Assembly: GCF_902506415.1 (NCBI RefSeq)
Contig: NZ_LR733275.1
Span: 3,077,795-3,141,794, forward strand
Length of the DNA: 64,000 nucleotides
Source: Massilia sp. 9I
Lineage (GTDB): Bacteria; Pseudomonadota; Gammaproteobacteria; Burkholderiales; Burkholderiaceae_D
Direction: 5' to 3'
Below, piece after piece: positions 17,650 through 26,397 of this stretch. A model generated the notes under the pieces. It ran no database searches and was not told the origin of the DNA. It was given only the letters and a program-made list of their open reading frames with translations. Position 1 is the first letter of the stretch. Each line of letters begins with the position of its first letter. The translations under genes and the position numbers were made by a program.

Positions 17650-19410
17650 TCAGGGCGCCACGTTGGACCGGTAGACCGGGTAGAGATTGAAGCGCTCGTC
17701 CCAGGAAGCGTGGCGGCGCGCGAAGAATTCCAGGCGCGCGTGCGGATTCTTGGCGAAGGCCGGGTCGGTCTCGACGCGGCGCTTGAATTCCGCGGCCAGC
17801 GCCGGGTCGGCCGCCATCTGTTCCCGCGCCACGTCCTCGGCCACGTATTCTTCCATGTATTCCTTGCGCTCGTAGGCATTGTTGAAGAAGCCCCAGGCCA
17901 GCAGCGAGTCCGGCGCCTGCGGCTCCAGCATCGCCACTACCAGGCGCGCCTTCGGCTGGTTGACCGGCACGAACAGCGCACCCGCGGTGAGCTGGCGCGC
18001 TTCCGCCTTCCAGGCGCCGTCCAGCGTCAGGCGCTGGTGCGACTCGAAGGAGGTGGCGCTGAAGCTCGCCTTGTCGGCGCGGAAGGTCTCCACCTGCGCC
18101 TGGGCCATCGCCTTGTCCAGCTTGCGGAAGGCGATGCCGTGCAGCGCCAGCTTCTTCGCTACGATGTCGGCCCAGGCGGCCGGCACGATGTAGCCGGCGC
18201 GCGGCGCCGCGATCACGCGCTCCGGCACCACTTCGTCGCGCAGCGGCACGCGCCAGACCTGCGGCTTAGCTTCGTCGTAGCGGGTCATCAGGATGCCCGA
18301 CACGTCGGACGGCGTGCGGGTGTAGGCGTAACCCTGGAAGTCGACCATCGTGGTCTTGTCCGTGGTGCGGTAAGTCAGCGCCACCTCCTGGCCGGCCAGC
18401 TTGCTGGCGCGGGCATCGGCGCTGAGGGCCGCCTGGCGCCAGGCCTGGCCATTCTTGGCGACCTGCTCGAGGATCGAGACCACGCTGTTGTGGGTGATGC
18501 GCACGCGGGTTGGGTAGTCCTTCCACGAGTGGGTCTCGACCAGCAGCGCCATGCGGTTACGCAGCGGGAAGTAGCCGGTCGAGAAGCGCGGGTCCGACAC
18601 GCCGTCCACGAAGCCCGACTGCGGATCGTCGGTCTTGGCGAAGGACATGTAGTAGGACTGCGGGGTCGAGCCCTGCTTGGCGATGTCGTTGATGACATTC
18701 GTGCGCAGGGCCAGGCCGGCCTGGCGGAATTCCGGGTCGCCCGAATACACCGGCTCGACCTGGATCGAGACGTCGTGCTGGAACTTGGCGCCGTCGGTGA
18801 CGTGCAGGTCGACGTAGGTCAGCGGGTCCCACGCGTTCACGAGTTTGAGCATCGCCGCCATCTCGGGCGAATCGGCCTTCACGTAGTCGCGGTTCAGGTT
18901 GAAGTTCTGGGCGGTGGTGCGCCAGCCCATTTCGACCGGGCCGCGCTGGTTCGGACGGTTCCACTTGCCGAAGCGCTCATGGCCGTCGACGTTGAACACC
19001 GGGACGAACAGCAGCACCTGCTTGTCCAAGGCACCCTTGGCCAGCTTGCCGTCCAGGGTTTCGCGCAGGGCCAGGAAGCCGGCGTCCTTGCCGTCGATTT
19101 CGCCGGCGTGGATGCCGCCCTGGATCAGGGTCACCGGCAGGCCCTGCTTTTGCGCCGCCTGCGGCGTGAAGGCGCCGGTATTCGACACGACCAGCACCAG
19201 CATCGGGCGGTTCTCCGGCGTGCGGCCGAACTCGACGCACTTGACCTGCTTCGGATAGGCCTTCTGGAAGTCGGCGCACAGCTTGATCACTTCATCGTAG
19301 CGGCCGGTGGACTGGAAGCCCGAACGCTCGGAGATGGTGGTCAGGTTCGGGGCGGCGTGGGCCAGGGGAACGGCGGCCAGCATGGCCAGCAACAGGGCGG
19401 AACGGATCAT
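17650..19410 (-). CDS. Secreted M14-family zinc carboxypeptidase
   Basis: 586 residues. The start chosen begins MIRSALLLAMLAAVPLAHA, a classic signal peptide, with GGAG about 8 bases upstream; a longer upstream extension lacks this. Zinc and catalytic residues of family M14 are visible: His101 and Glu104 in GGIHAGEIDGKDAG, His203 in YVDLHVTDG, and a candidate general base Glu292 in LLVETHSWKDY. It should cleave C-terminal residues from peptides in the periplasm or outside the cell. The long C-terminal half (after about residue 330) is typical of larger M14 peptidases and probably forms a beta-rich accessory domain. It is flanked by terminators on both sides, so it is probably transcribed alone from the TATAAT at 19450. 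Confidence 0.88.
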   Translation of the reverse strand: MIRSALLLAMLAAVPLAHAAPNLTTISERSGFQSTGRYDEVIKLCADFQKAYPKQVKCVEFGRTPENRPMLVLVVSNTGAFTPQAAQKQGLPVTLIQGGIHAGEIDGKDAGFLALRETLDGKLAKGALDKQVLLFVPVFNVDGHERFGKWNRPNQRGPVEMGWRTTAQNFNLNRDYVKADSPEMAAMLKLVNAWDPLTYVDLHVTDGAKFQHDVSIQVEPVYSGDPEFRQAGLALRTNVINDIAKQGSTPQSYYMSFAKTDDPQSGFVDGVSDPRFSTGYFPLRNRMALLVETHSWKDYPTRVRITHNSVVSILEQVAKNGQAWRQAALSADARASKLAGQEVALTYRTTDKTTMVDFQGYAYTRTPSDVSGILMTRYDEAKPQVWRVPLRDEVVPERVIAAPRAGYIVPAAWADIVAKKLALHGIAFRKLDKAMAQAQVETFRADKASFSATSFESHQRLTLDGAWKAEARQLTAGALFVPVNQPKARLVVAMLEPQAPDSLLAWGFFNNAYERKEYMEEYVAEDVAREQMAADPALAAEFKRRVETDPAFAKNPHARLEFFARRHASWDERFNLYPVYRSNVAP

Positions 19411-19449
19411 CGGAAAGCTCCAGCAATCGATCGGGTGGCAAAGCGAACG

Positions 19450-19455
19450 ATTATA
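19450..19455 (-). promoter_or_regulatory. Candidate -10 box for the M14 peptidase gene
   Basis: A perfect TATAAT on the minus strand lies 39 bases before the start codon and just after the upstream terminator. No good -35 hexamer is seen at 16-18 bases, so the promoter is only a candidate. Confidence 0.45.
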
Positions 19456-19472
19456 GACCTGTTTCCAGAATG

Positions 19473-19501
19473 AAAACGGCCCGCACTGGCGGGCCGTTTT
19501 T
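19473..19501. terminator. Intrinsic terminator after the S41 protease gene
   Basis: A 12-base stem (AAAACGGCCCGC with its complement, loop ACTG) with A/T runs on both ends lies 13 bases after the S41 protease stop codon. It separates that gene from the M14 peptidase gene and is symmetric enough to work in both directions. Confidence 0.85.
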
Positions 19502-19514
19502 ATCACGCAGCGGG

Positions 19515-21104
19515 TCAGTTTCGCGGCCTGGTATAGATCGAGATTTCCTTCGCCGGATGACGCACGATCTCCATCGGCACCTGACGCGCGCGCGAAGCCG
19601 GCGGGCAGGTGCCGGTTTCGCGGTAGGCCAGGGCTGCGGCCAGCAGGCCTTCGCTACGGTCGCCCAGCGGCTTCGACAGATCGTCGGCCACCTGGCAGGT
19701 GGCCGCCAGGCCGTCCGGGAAGTCGCCGAAGCCCTTGTGGTTCACGCCCTTGAACTCGATCGAGAAGTAGGTGGTGCCGCAGTTCGCCGTCGGCGTGAAG
19801 CCGTAGGGCTTGCCGCAGGTCTGGCTACCGATGATATCGACCTGGATGTCGGCGCCGCGCAGGCCATTGATCACCGCCTCGCTGGCCGAACAGGTGCCCG
19901 GGGTAGTCAGGACGGTGACGCGCTTCAGGCCCAGATAGGGCAGCACCGTACCCGAACGCACCGGATTCGGCGAGCTGAAGCCGTAGGCGGTGCTCAGGAA
20001 GGGAATCGGGGCCTGCTGCGGCGTCTTGTCGTTGTACTGGAGGCGCTCGAAGGTCTTGCCGGTGGTCTGCGCCGGTCCCGCGATCATGTAGGACAGCTCG
20101 CTGGCGACGTACAGCAGGCCGCCGCCGTTGTAGCGCATGTCGAGCACCAGGTCGCTCACGGCCGCCGCGCGGAAGGTGGCGAAGGCGTCCACCAGTTCCT
20201 TTTCCGACACCGCGTTGTGGGTCTCGAAGCTCAGGTAGCCGACCTTGCCGGTCGGGGTGTCGAGCACCTGCACGTGCTTGACCGGGTCGACCACGACGTC
20301 GGCGCCGGTCATCGTCACGTCATAGTTGGTGCCGCCGCGCTGCAGCGTGAAGGTGTGCGGCGTGCCGGCCGTTTCCGGGAACAGGCCGGCATTGATCTTG
20401 GCCACCGTGGCGGCATCAGTGCCGTTGACGAAATCGACGCCGTCCACCTTGAGCAGCATGTCGCCGCGCTGCAGGCCGGCCGCCGCCGCGGGCGAGCCCG
20501 GCTCCACCAGCGTGACCAGCCAGGTGCGCGGCGCGGTGGCGCTGTTGCGCTTCCAGGTGACGCCGTAGCCCAGGTCGATGCCGGAGTTCTGCAGCTTGTC
20601 CCACTCCTCGGTGGTGTAGGTGAAGTGGTACTTGTCCTTCGCCTGGCCCGACTCGGTCAGCGCCGGCGACTTGAGCACGGCAAAGTAGTCGAGGGCGCTG
20701 GTGAACTCCGCCATGCGGTAGGTGTTCGGGATCTCGTTGTACCAGAGATAGTTTTCGTTGGCCCATGCGCGCAGGAACTTCAGCTCGTCGAGCAGGGTGC
20801 CCTGCTTGTCCGGGAACGGGCGGCCGAACAGGTCGACACCCGTGCGCGGCTTGGCGCACATGTTGGCGTAGGTGGTCGATGCGGCCAGCAGGTTCGGGTT
20901 GAGGTCTTCCGGACTCGCCGCGCCGATGGGAGGATTCGGGTTCGTGGTCGGAGGCGGCTGTTGCGAAGTCGGGTCGGGAAGAGCGCCGACACCCGGCGAC
21001 CCACCGCCACCGCCGCATCCGGCGAGGACGGCGGCCGCGGCCAGCAGCGAAGCGATCAGGCGGGGGGCGGTCGACGAACGACCATGTGCATATGGCGATC
21101 TCAT
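19515..21104 (-). CDS. Lipoprotein S41-family (C-terminal processing type) protease
   Basis: 529 residues. The N-terminus carries a lipoprotein signal ending in VLAGC and a glycine run, so it is expected to be anchored in the envelope. A disordered proline-rich linker follows, then an N-terminal domain, a PDZ domain (VEPGSPAAAAGLQRGDMLLK, about residues 200-260) and the S41 catalytic domain. The nucleophile is expected in GTCSASEAV (serines about 406 and 408) and the general base lysine in QTCGKPYG (about 432); the strand motif DLVLDMRYNGGG is also typical. The family degrades or trims unfolded periplasmic proteins. The start was chosen at the only ATG that leaves an intact signal; a TATAAT sits just 7 bases upstream, so the transcript may be leaderless. 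Confidence 0.87.
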   Translation of the reverse strand: MRSPYAHGRSSTAPRLIASLLAAAAVLAGCGGGGGSPGVGALPDPTSQQPPPTTNPNPPIGAASPEDLNPNLLAASTTYANMCAKPRTGVDLFGRPFPDKQGTLLDELKFLRAWANENYLWYNEIPNTYRMAEFTSALDYFAVLKSPALTESGQAKDKYHFTYTTEEWDKLQNSGIDLGYGVTWKRNSATAPRTWLVTLVEPGSPAAAAGLQRGDMLLKVDGVDFVNGTDAATVAKINAGLFPETAGTPHTFTLQRGGTNYDVTMTGADVVVDPVKHVQVLDTPTGKVGYLSFETHNAVSEKELVDAFATFRAAAVSDLVLDMRYNGGGLLYVASELSYMIAGPAQTTGKTFERLQYNDKTPQQAPIPFLSTAYGFSSPNPVRSGTVLPYLGLKRVTVLTTPGTCSASEAVINGLRGADIQVDIIGSQTCGKPYGFTPTANCGTTYFSIEFKGVNHKGFGDFPDGLAATCQVADDLSKPLGDRSEGLLAAALAYRETGTCPPASRARQVPMEIVRHPAKEISIYTRPRN

Positions 21105-21111
21105 GCGCCTG

Positions 21112-21117
21112 ATTATA
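21112..21117 (-). promoter_or_regulatory. -10 box directly upstream of the S41 protease start (possible leaderless mRNA)
   Basis: TATAAT on the minus strand is separated from the ATG by only seven bases (CAGGCGC). If used, transcription would begin at or next to the start codon. A possible -35 (TTGCAC, 21138-21143) is 20 bases away, longer than ideal. Confidence 0.45.
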
Positions 21118-21191
21118 GACGCGGCACTCGGGCTGGAGTGCAACCAACTGTAACAGCTGGGTCTGACGAACAACAAGAAATGCTAGGAAGA

Positions 21192-21212
21192 ATGACCGGC
21201 CTCAGCCGGTCA
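21192..21212 (-). terminator. Hairpin after the indolepyruvate oxidoreductase gene
   Basis: Stem GACCGGC / GCCGGTC with a four-base loop (CTCA), extended by flanking A-T pairs, lies 14 bases past the stop codon. The following minus-strand T run is weak (ATTCTTCC), so termination efficiency is uncertain. Confidence 0.5.
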
Positions 21213-21225
21213 TATCAGCTTGTCA

Positions 21226-24200
21226 TCAAGCCGCGCGCGAGGCCGTGCCGGCAGGCTGGTGGAAAGCCGCGACCAGGGCCGCTTCCTTCTGCTTGGCCGC
21301 CTTCAGGTGGCGTTCCCTCACGTGGCCGTAGCCGCGGATGTCTTCCGGGATGCTGGCGATGGCCACGGCTTGCGCCAGGTTGTCCGCCGTCAGCTTCGGC
21401 AGCAGCGCTTCCACGGTCTGGCGGTACTCGCCGATCAAGGCACGCTCGGTGCGGCGCTCGGCGGTGTAACCGAACACGTCGAACGGGGTGCCGCGCAAGC
21501 CTTTCAGCTTTGCCAACACGCCGAACGCACCCATCATCCACGAACCGTATTCCTGCTTCAGCGCGCGGCCTTCCTTGTCGTGCTTGGCCAGCAGCGGCGG
21601 CGCCAGGTGGAACTTGAGCTTGATGTCGCCTTCGAACATGTTCGCGATCTTGGCCTTGAAGGCAGGATCGGTATGCAGGCGGGCCACCTCGTACTCGTCC
21701 TTGTAGGCCATCAGTTTGTAGAAGTAGCGCGCCACGGCTTCCGTCAGGCGCGAACCCTTGCCGAGCTTCGCTTCCTCGGCGCGCACCTGGTCCACGAAGG
21801 ACTTGTACTTCGCTGCGTAGGCGGCGTTCTGGTAGGCGGTGAGCAGCGCGATACGACGCGTGATGACGTCGTCCAGGCTCTCGCTGCGCTTGAACTCGAT
21901 CACCTGCGCGGGCGTCACCAGCTTCTTCACGGAAGCCAGGTCGTGCGCGGCGCTGCGGCCCCAGTGGAAGGCGGCCTTGTTGAAGGCCACCGACACGCCA
22001 TTCAGCTCGATCGCCTTGAGCAGCGAGCTTTCCTGCAGCGGCACGCGGCCCTTCTGGAAGGCGTAACCCAGCATGAACATATTGGTCGCGATCGCGTCGC
22101 CCATCAGCGCGGTGGCGATCTGGCCGGCGTCGACGAAGTCGACGTTCGGTGCGCCGCAAGCCTGCAGGATGGCGCCGCGCGAACCTTCGGCCGGGAACTG
22201 CCAGTCCGGGTTCTTGACAAAAGCCGCGGTGGTGGCGCCGGTCGAATTGACGGCGGCCCAGGTGCGGCCTTCACCCATGCGCGACAGCGCGTCGCGGCTG
22301 GCGGTCACGATCTGGTCGCAGCCGATCACCAGGTCGGCGCTACCGGTGCCGACGCGGGTCGAGTGCAGGTCGGCCTGGCGTTCGGCCAGGCGCACATGCG
22401 ACATCACCGGGCCGCCCTTCTGGGCCAGGCCCGACTGGTCGAGCACCAGTGCGCCCTTGCCTTCCACGTGGGCCGCCACGGCCAGGATCTGGCCAACGGT
22501 CACCACGCCGGTGCCGCCCACGCCGGCGATCAGGATGCCGAAGGGATCGGCGACCGACGGGATGCTCGGCATCGGCAGTTCAGGCGGGGTGCTTTCTGCC
22601 GTCGCCGCTTTCTTGGGCTTCTTCAAACCGCCGCCTTCGACGGTCACGAAGCTCGGGCAGAAGCCGGAGACGCACGAAAAATCCTTGTTGCACGAGGACT
22701 GGTTGATCTGGCGCTTGCGGCCCAGTTCCGTTTCCAGCGGCTCGACCGACAGGCAGTTCGACTGCACCGAGCAGTCGCCGCAGCCTTCGCACACGGCTTC
22801 GTTGATGACGGCGCGCTTGGCCGGGTCGGGGAACTCGCCTTTTTTCCGGCGGCGGCGCTTCTCGGAGGCGCAGGTCTGGTCGTAGATCACGGCCGACACG
22901 CCCGGCATCTCGCGCAGTTCCTTCTGCACGTCCATCAGCTCCGAGCGATGACGCACGGTGACGCCTTCGGCCCAGGCGTAATCGTCCGGATATTTTTCCG
23001 GCTCGTCGGTGACGACGATGATCGGGCGCACGCCTTCGGCGGCGATCTGGCGCGTGATCATGCCCGGATCGAGCGGACCGTCGACGTTCTGGCCGCCGGT
23101 CATCGCGACCGCGTCGTTGTACAGGATCTTGTAGGTGATGTTGACCTTCGCCGCCACTGCTGCGCGGATCGCCAGGATGCCCGAGTGGAAGTAGGTGCCG
23201 TCGCCCAGGTTCACGAACACGTGCTTCTCATCGGTGAACGGCGACTGGCCGATCCAGGTCGTGCCTTCCGCGCCCATGTGGGTGAAGGTGGAGGTCTCGC
23301 GGTCCATCCACAGCACCATGTAGTGGCAGCCGATGCCGGCCATGGCGCGCGAACCTTCCGGCACCTTGGTCGAGCTGTTGTGCGGACAGCCCGAGCAGAA
23401 GTACGGGATGCGGTCGGTTTCCGGATTCGCCTTGGCCGGGATGTTCTTCAGCACCAGCTCTTTCGCCTCGAGGTAGGCGATACGTTCCTTGACGCGCTGC
23501 TCGACCGGGTGGCCGGCGCAGTAATGCGAGATGCGCGAAGCGATGGCGCGCGCGATCTGGGCCGGGTTCAGCTCATAGGTCGCCGGCAGCAGCCAGTCGC
23601 CGTGGCCCATGCGGTCCTTGTTGCTCCACTCGCCGGTGTCGTCGAACTTGCCCACCACGCGCGGACGCTCGCTGTCCGGCAGGTTGTACAGGGCTTCCTT
23701 CAGCGCGTACTCCATCACCTGGCGCTTTTCTTCGACCACCAGGATCTCGTCCAGGCCGCGCGCGAACTCGTGCACGCCTTCCGATTCGAGCGGCCAGGTC
23801 ATGCCGACCTTGTACAGGCGCAGGCCGATGTCGCGCGCCGCTTCTTCGTCGATGCCGAGGTCGGCCAGGGCCTGGCGGGTATCGACATAGCTCTTGCCGG
23901 CGGTGATGATGCCGATCTTCGGCTTCGGGCTGTCCCAGATGATGCGATTCAGTTTGTTCGCGCGCGCATAGGCCAGCGCGGCATACCACTTGAAGTTGCT
24001 CATGCGGACTTCCTGATCCAGCACGGCGTCCGGCCAGCGGATGTTCAGGCCACCGGCCGGGACTTCGAAGTCGGTCGGCAGCGCGATCTGGACACGGTCC
24101 GGGTCGAGGTCGACCACCGCGCCCGATTCGATGATGTCGGTGACGCACTTCATCGACACCCACAGGCCGGTGTAGCGGCTCATGGCCCAGGCGTGCAAGC

Positions 24201-24780
24201 CGTAGTCGATGTATTCCTGCACCGAGGACGGGTACAGCACCGGGATGCCGCAGTGGGTCAGGATGTGGTCGGACTGGTGCGCGGTGGACGAGGACTTGGC
24301 CGCATGGTCGTCGCCGGCCAGCACCAGCACGCCGCCGTGCTTCGAGGAGCCGGCATTGTTGCCGTGCTTGAAGACATCGCCGCAGCGGTCCACACCCGGG
24401 CCCTTGCCGTACCACATGGCGAAGACGCCATCGTACTTGGCGTCCTTGTACAGGTTGGTCTGCTGGGTGCCCCAGACGGCGGTCGCCGCCAGGTCTTCGT
24501 TCATACCCGGGTGGAACTTGACGTGGTGGGCGTCGAGGTGCTTCTTCGCCTTCATCGCGGTCTGGTCGACCGAGGTGACCGGCGAGCCGCGGTAGCCGGT
24601 GATGTAGCCGGCGGTGTTCAGGCCCGCCTGCAGGTCACGCTCGCGCTGGAGCATCGGCAGCCGGATCAGGGCCTGGGTGCCGGTCATGAACGCGCGGCCG
24701 CGTTCGAGCGTCCACTTGTCGTCGAGGGTGATGTCGTGCTGCGGCTGCGCCAGGTCGGCGCGCTCGATGGGTGCGTTCAT
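21226..24780 (-). CDS. Indolepyruvate ferredoxin oxidoreductase, fused subunits
   Basis: 1,184 residues, the usual size of the fused alpha/gamma-type enzyme in proteobacteria. It oxidatively decarboxylates aryl-pyruvates such as indolepyruvate to acyl-CoA and is linked to aromatic amino acid breakdown. Seen in order: N-terminal pyrimidine-binding region, thiamine diphosphate binding around residue 525 (NLGDGTYFHSG and ILYNDAVAMTGGQ), a cysteine motif CSGCPHNSS, an iron-sulfur motif CEGCGDC near residue 664, and a C-terminal gamma-type domain with GILIAGVGGTGVVTVGQ near residue 750. The start ATG (MNAPIERADL) has GGAG five bases upstream; a longer frame lacks a ribosome site. A divergent Lrp-type regulator 181 bases away probably controls it. 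Confidence 0.92.
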   Translation of the reverse strand: MNAPIERADLAQPQHDITLDDKWTLERGRAFMTGTQALIRLPMLQRERDLQAGLNTAGYITGYRGSPVTSVDQTAMKAKKHLDAHHVKFHPGMNEDLAATAVWGTQQTNLYKDAKYDGVFAMWYGKGPGVDRCGDVFKHGNNAGSSKHGGVLVLAGDDHAAKSSSTAHQSDHILTHCGIPVLYPSSVQEYIDYGLHAWAMSRYTGLWVSMKCVTDIIESGAVVDLDPDRVQIALPTDFEVPAGGLNIRWPDAVLDQEVRMSNFKWYAALAYARANKLNRIIWDSPKPKIGIITAGKSYVDTRQALADLGIDEEAARDIGLRLYKVGMTWPLESEGVHEFARGLDEILVVEEKRQVMEYALKEALYNLPDSERPRVVGKFDDTGEWSNKDRMGHGDWLLPATYELNPAQIARAIASRISHYCAGHPVEQRVKERIAYLEAKELVLKNIPAKANPETDRIPYFCSGCPHNSSTKVPEGSRAMAGIGCHYMVLWMDRETSTFTHMGAEGTTWIGQSPFTDEKHVFVNLGDGTYFHSGILAIRAAVAAKVNITYKILYNDAVAMTGGQNVDGPLDPGMITRQIAAEGVRPIIVVTDEPEKYPDDYAWAEGVTVRHRSELMDVQKELREMPGVSAVIYDQTCASEKRRRRKKGEFPDPAKRAVINEAVCEGCGDCSVQSNCLSVEPLETELGRKRQINQSSCNKDFSCVSGFCPSFVTVEGGGLKKPKKAATAESTPPELPMPSIPSVADPFGILIAGVGGTGVVTVGQILAVAAHVEGKGALVLDQSGLAQKGGPVMSHVRLAERQADLHSTRVGTGSADLVIGCDQIVTASRDALSRMGEGRTWAAVNSTGATTAAFVKNPDWQFPAEGSRGAILQACGAPNVDFVDAGQIATALMGDAIATNMFMLGYAFQKGRVPLQESSLLKAIELNGVSVAFNKAAFHWGRSAAHDLASVKKLVTPAQVIEFKRSESLDDVITRRIALLTAYQNAAYAAKYKSFVDQVRAEEAKLGKGSRLTEAVARYFYKLMAYKDEYEVARLHTDPAFKAKIANMFEGDIKLKFHLAPPLLAKHDKEGRALKQEYGSWMMGAFGVLAKLKGLRGTPFDVFGYTAERRTERALIGEYRQTVEALLPKLTADNLAQAVAIASIPEDIRGYGHVRERHLKAAKQKEAALVAAFHQPAGTASRAA

Positions 24781-24913
24781 GGGTGTCTCCGTCAACTTTC
24801 GCCTGGAATGCAGGGCGCGCTGGGCTCTTGGTGGCCATCTGGTCGCTCCGGCAAGCTGCACAGTATAGTCCTGCCCATCAAGCATTAAATTCCAAACAAT
24901 TCCCCCCGCCGCT

Positions 24914-24933
24914 CAATTTGCGCAATAAAATTG
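24914..24933. promoter_or_regulatory. Palindrome in the divergent ior/lrp gap, candidate Lrp site
   Basis: The gap between the divergent oxidoreductase and Lrp-type genes contains CAATTT, eight bases, AAATTG, and inside it the perfect palindrome TTGCGCAA. Lrp/AsnC regulators bind AT-rich inverted repeats and often control the neighbouring divergent gene, so this is a reasonable operator candidate; the link itself is inference. Confidence 0.4.
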
Positions 24934-24961
24934 CCGTGTTCGCGAATCTACCGAGGAAACC

Positions 24962-25477
24962 ATGTCAAAAATCGAGCTCGACAAGACTGACCGCAAGATC
25001 CTGTCGGTCCTCCAGACCGACGGCCGGCTGTCGAACCAGGACGTGGCCGAGCGCGTCAACCTGTCCCCTTCCCCCTGCCTGCGCCGTATCAAGCGCCTGG
25101 AAGAAGCGGGCGTGATCCGCCAGTATGTGGCGCTGGTGGACCCGGACAAGATCGGGCTGGGGTTGCTGGCCTATGTGAACGTGCGCCTGGAAAAACACAG
25201 CGAAGTAGCGGGCGGCGCACGCGGCACGCCGGGCTTGCCGGCAACTTCTCCGCGCAATGACTTCGCGATCTCGGTCGGCACCTGGCCGGAAGTGGTGGCC
25301 TGCTATGCCATGACCGGGGAAATGGATTTCCTGCTGCGCGTGCACGTGGAAGACATGGACCACTTCTCGCGCTTCATGATGGGGACGCTGCTGAAGCATC
25401 CGGCGGTGCTGGATGTGAAGTCGAGTTTTGCGTTGCAGAGGATTAAGGAGACGACGGCGTTGCCGGTGGTGGGGTGA
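24962..25477 (+). CDS. Lrp/AsnC-family transcriptional regulator
   Basis: 171 residues. N-terminal helix-turn-helix (LDKTDRKILSVLQTDGRLSN then QDVAERVNLSPSPCLRRIKR, residues about 5-50) and a C-terminal ligand-binding RAM domain containing CYAMTGEMDFLLRV. There is a glycine/proline-rich stretch at residues about 79-97 (GGARGTPGLPATSP) before the RAM core, making the protein slightly longer than the usual 150-165. GAGGAAA lies just upstream of the ATG. It is divergent from the indolepyruvate oxidoreductase gene and probably senses an amino acid and regulates it. Confidence 0.9.
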   Translation: MSKIELDKTDRKILSVLQTDGRLSNQDVAERVNLSPSPCLRRIKRLEEAGVIRQYVALVDPDKIGLGLLAYVNVRLEKHSEVAGGARGTPGLPATSPRNDFAISVGTWPEVVACYAMTGEMDFLLRVHVEDMDHFSRFMMGTLLKHPAVLDVKSSFALQRIKETTALPVVG

Positions 25478-25528
25478 GGCCGGGTCTCTGCATCGACACT
25501 ACCTGCGCCCTCCTTCACCTTCAGCAGT

Positions 25529-25644
25529 AAAACCGTCATTCCGGCGAAGGCCGGAATCCAATTGTGTGTGCACACCTAGGTGTAGGCATAAGACCGTGGA
25601 GCGCAACGAACTTGGATTCCCACCTCCGCGGGAATGACGGTTTT
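25529..25644. repeat. Dispersed palindromic extragenic repeat, copy 1
   Basis: Two arms of about 33 bases are near-complementary: 25529-25562 (containing CCGTCATTCCGGCGAAGGCC) and 25612-25644 (containing GCGGGAATGACGGTTTT). The loop between them is about 50 bases. Each arm is itself partly palindromic. This looks like the GTCATTCC-type dispersed repeats common in beta- and gammaproteobacteria. A second, diverged copy lies at 38525-38949 in this window. Confidence 0.7.
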
Positions 25645-25694
25645 AAGGTCAGTGGAAAAAGTACGTTAGCGGTGTGCGTCGATTCGAACCGACG

Positions 25695-26345
25695 TCACTT
25701 CTTCGGCGTCAACCACTTCACCGCCGCCCTGGCATTCGCCTTGACCGTGTAATCAATCACCGCCCACTGCTCCTCGATCGCCTCCGCCATCACGCTGGCC
25801 GGGCTGGGCGGCGGCAGCTGCAGGTAGGCATCCGCCTCGCCGTACTCGCGCTTGATCTCCATCCCCGCCTTTTTCGCGATATGCATCATGGTCTGGTTCG
25901 AGGTCAGGCACTGCATGTAGAGCGTATCCACGTCGGCATTGCGGCAGTGAATGGCCGCTCGCTGGAACAGGCGCGAGCCGACGCCCTGGCCGCGCGCCGA
26001 CGCCGATACCGACACGCCGAACTCCGCCACCCGCTCCTTCTGGGTCGGCTTGCCCTTGTCCGCCTTGGCGAAGGCCAGGTGCCCCACGCCCACCAGCTGG
26101 AACACGCGGTTTACCACGCCGAAAACGATATCGTGGCTGAAGTCGATCTTCTGGACGTACTGGACGATCGCATCGTCCGAAATGACGTTGCCAAAGCGCA
26201 GCAGGCGGTCGCTGTCGTCCAGCGCCAGGAAGTGGCGCAGGATGCGGCGGCGGTCGCGCTCGCCCAGTTCCTTGACGAGCACGGTCGGGCGCCCGGGTTT
26301 CCCCCTGATGCCTTTCAGCCAGCGCGTCAGCGAATTGTCGAGCAT
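25695..26345 (-). CDS. GNAT-family N-acetyltransferase
   Basis: 216 residues starting MLDNSLTRWLKG. The frame stays open far upstream into the neighbouring gene, but only this ATG has a ribosome site (AAAGGA) and begins the conserved sequence. Acetyl-CoA binding motif A is visible as ISVSASARGQGVGSRLF-like sequence (VSVSASARGQGVGSRLFQRA, about residues 120-140). The protein resembles stand-alone GNAT enzymes that follow signalling genes; substrate unknown. It starts 52 bases after the diguanylate cyclase gene and may be co-transcribed with it. Confidence 0.8.
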   Translation of the reverse strand: MLDNSLTRWLKGIRGKPGRPTVLVKELGERDRRRILRHFLALDDSDRLLRFGNVISDDAIVQYVQKIDFSHDIVFGVVNRVFQLVGVGHLAFAKADKGKPTQKERVAEFGVSVSASARGQGVGSRLFQRAAIHCRNADVDTLYMQCLTSNQTMMHIAKKAGMEIKREYGEADAYLQLPPPSPASVMAEAIEEQWAVIDYTVKANARAAVKWLTPKK

Positions 26346-26397
26346 GGGTGCGGTCCTTTGGTGCAGTGCAGCATAAACCGCATTGTAGCGGATTCTG

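Noticed and set aside
21220..24888. A 1,222-codon plus-strand frame opposite the indolepyruvate oxidoreductase
   Set aside because: Shadow of a well-supported gene with clear motifs; the antisense product is Arg/Ala/Gly/His-rich without domains.
25677..25694. tRNA T-arm-like sequence (minus strand GGTTCGAATC)
   Set aside because: The five-base T stem does not pair correctly, and no anticodon or acceptor arm is nearby. It is a short hairpin at the end of the GNAT gene.
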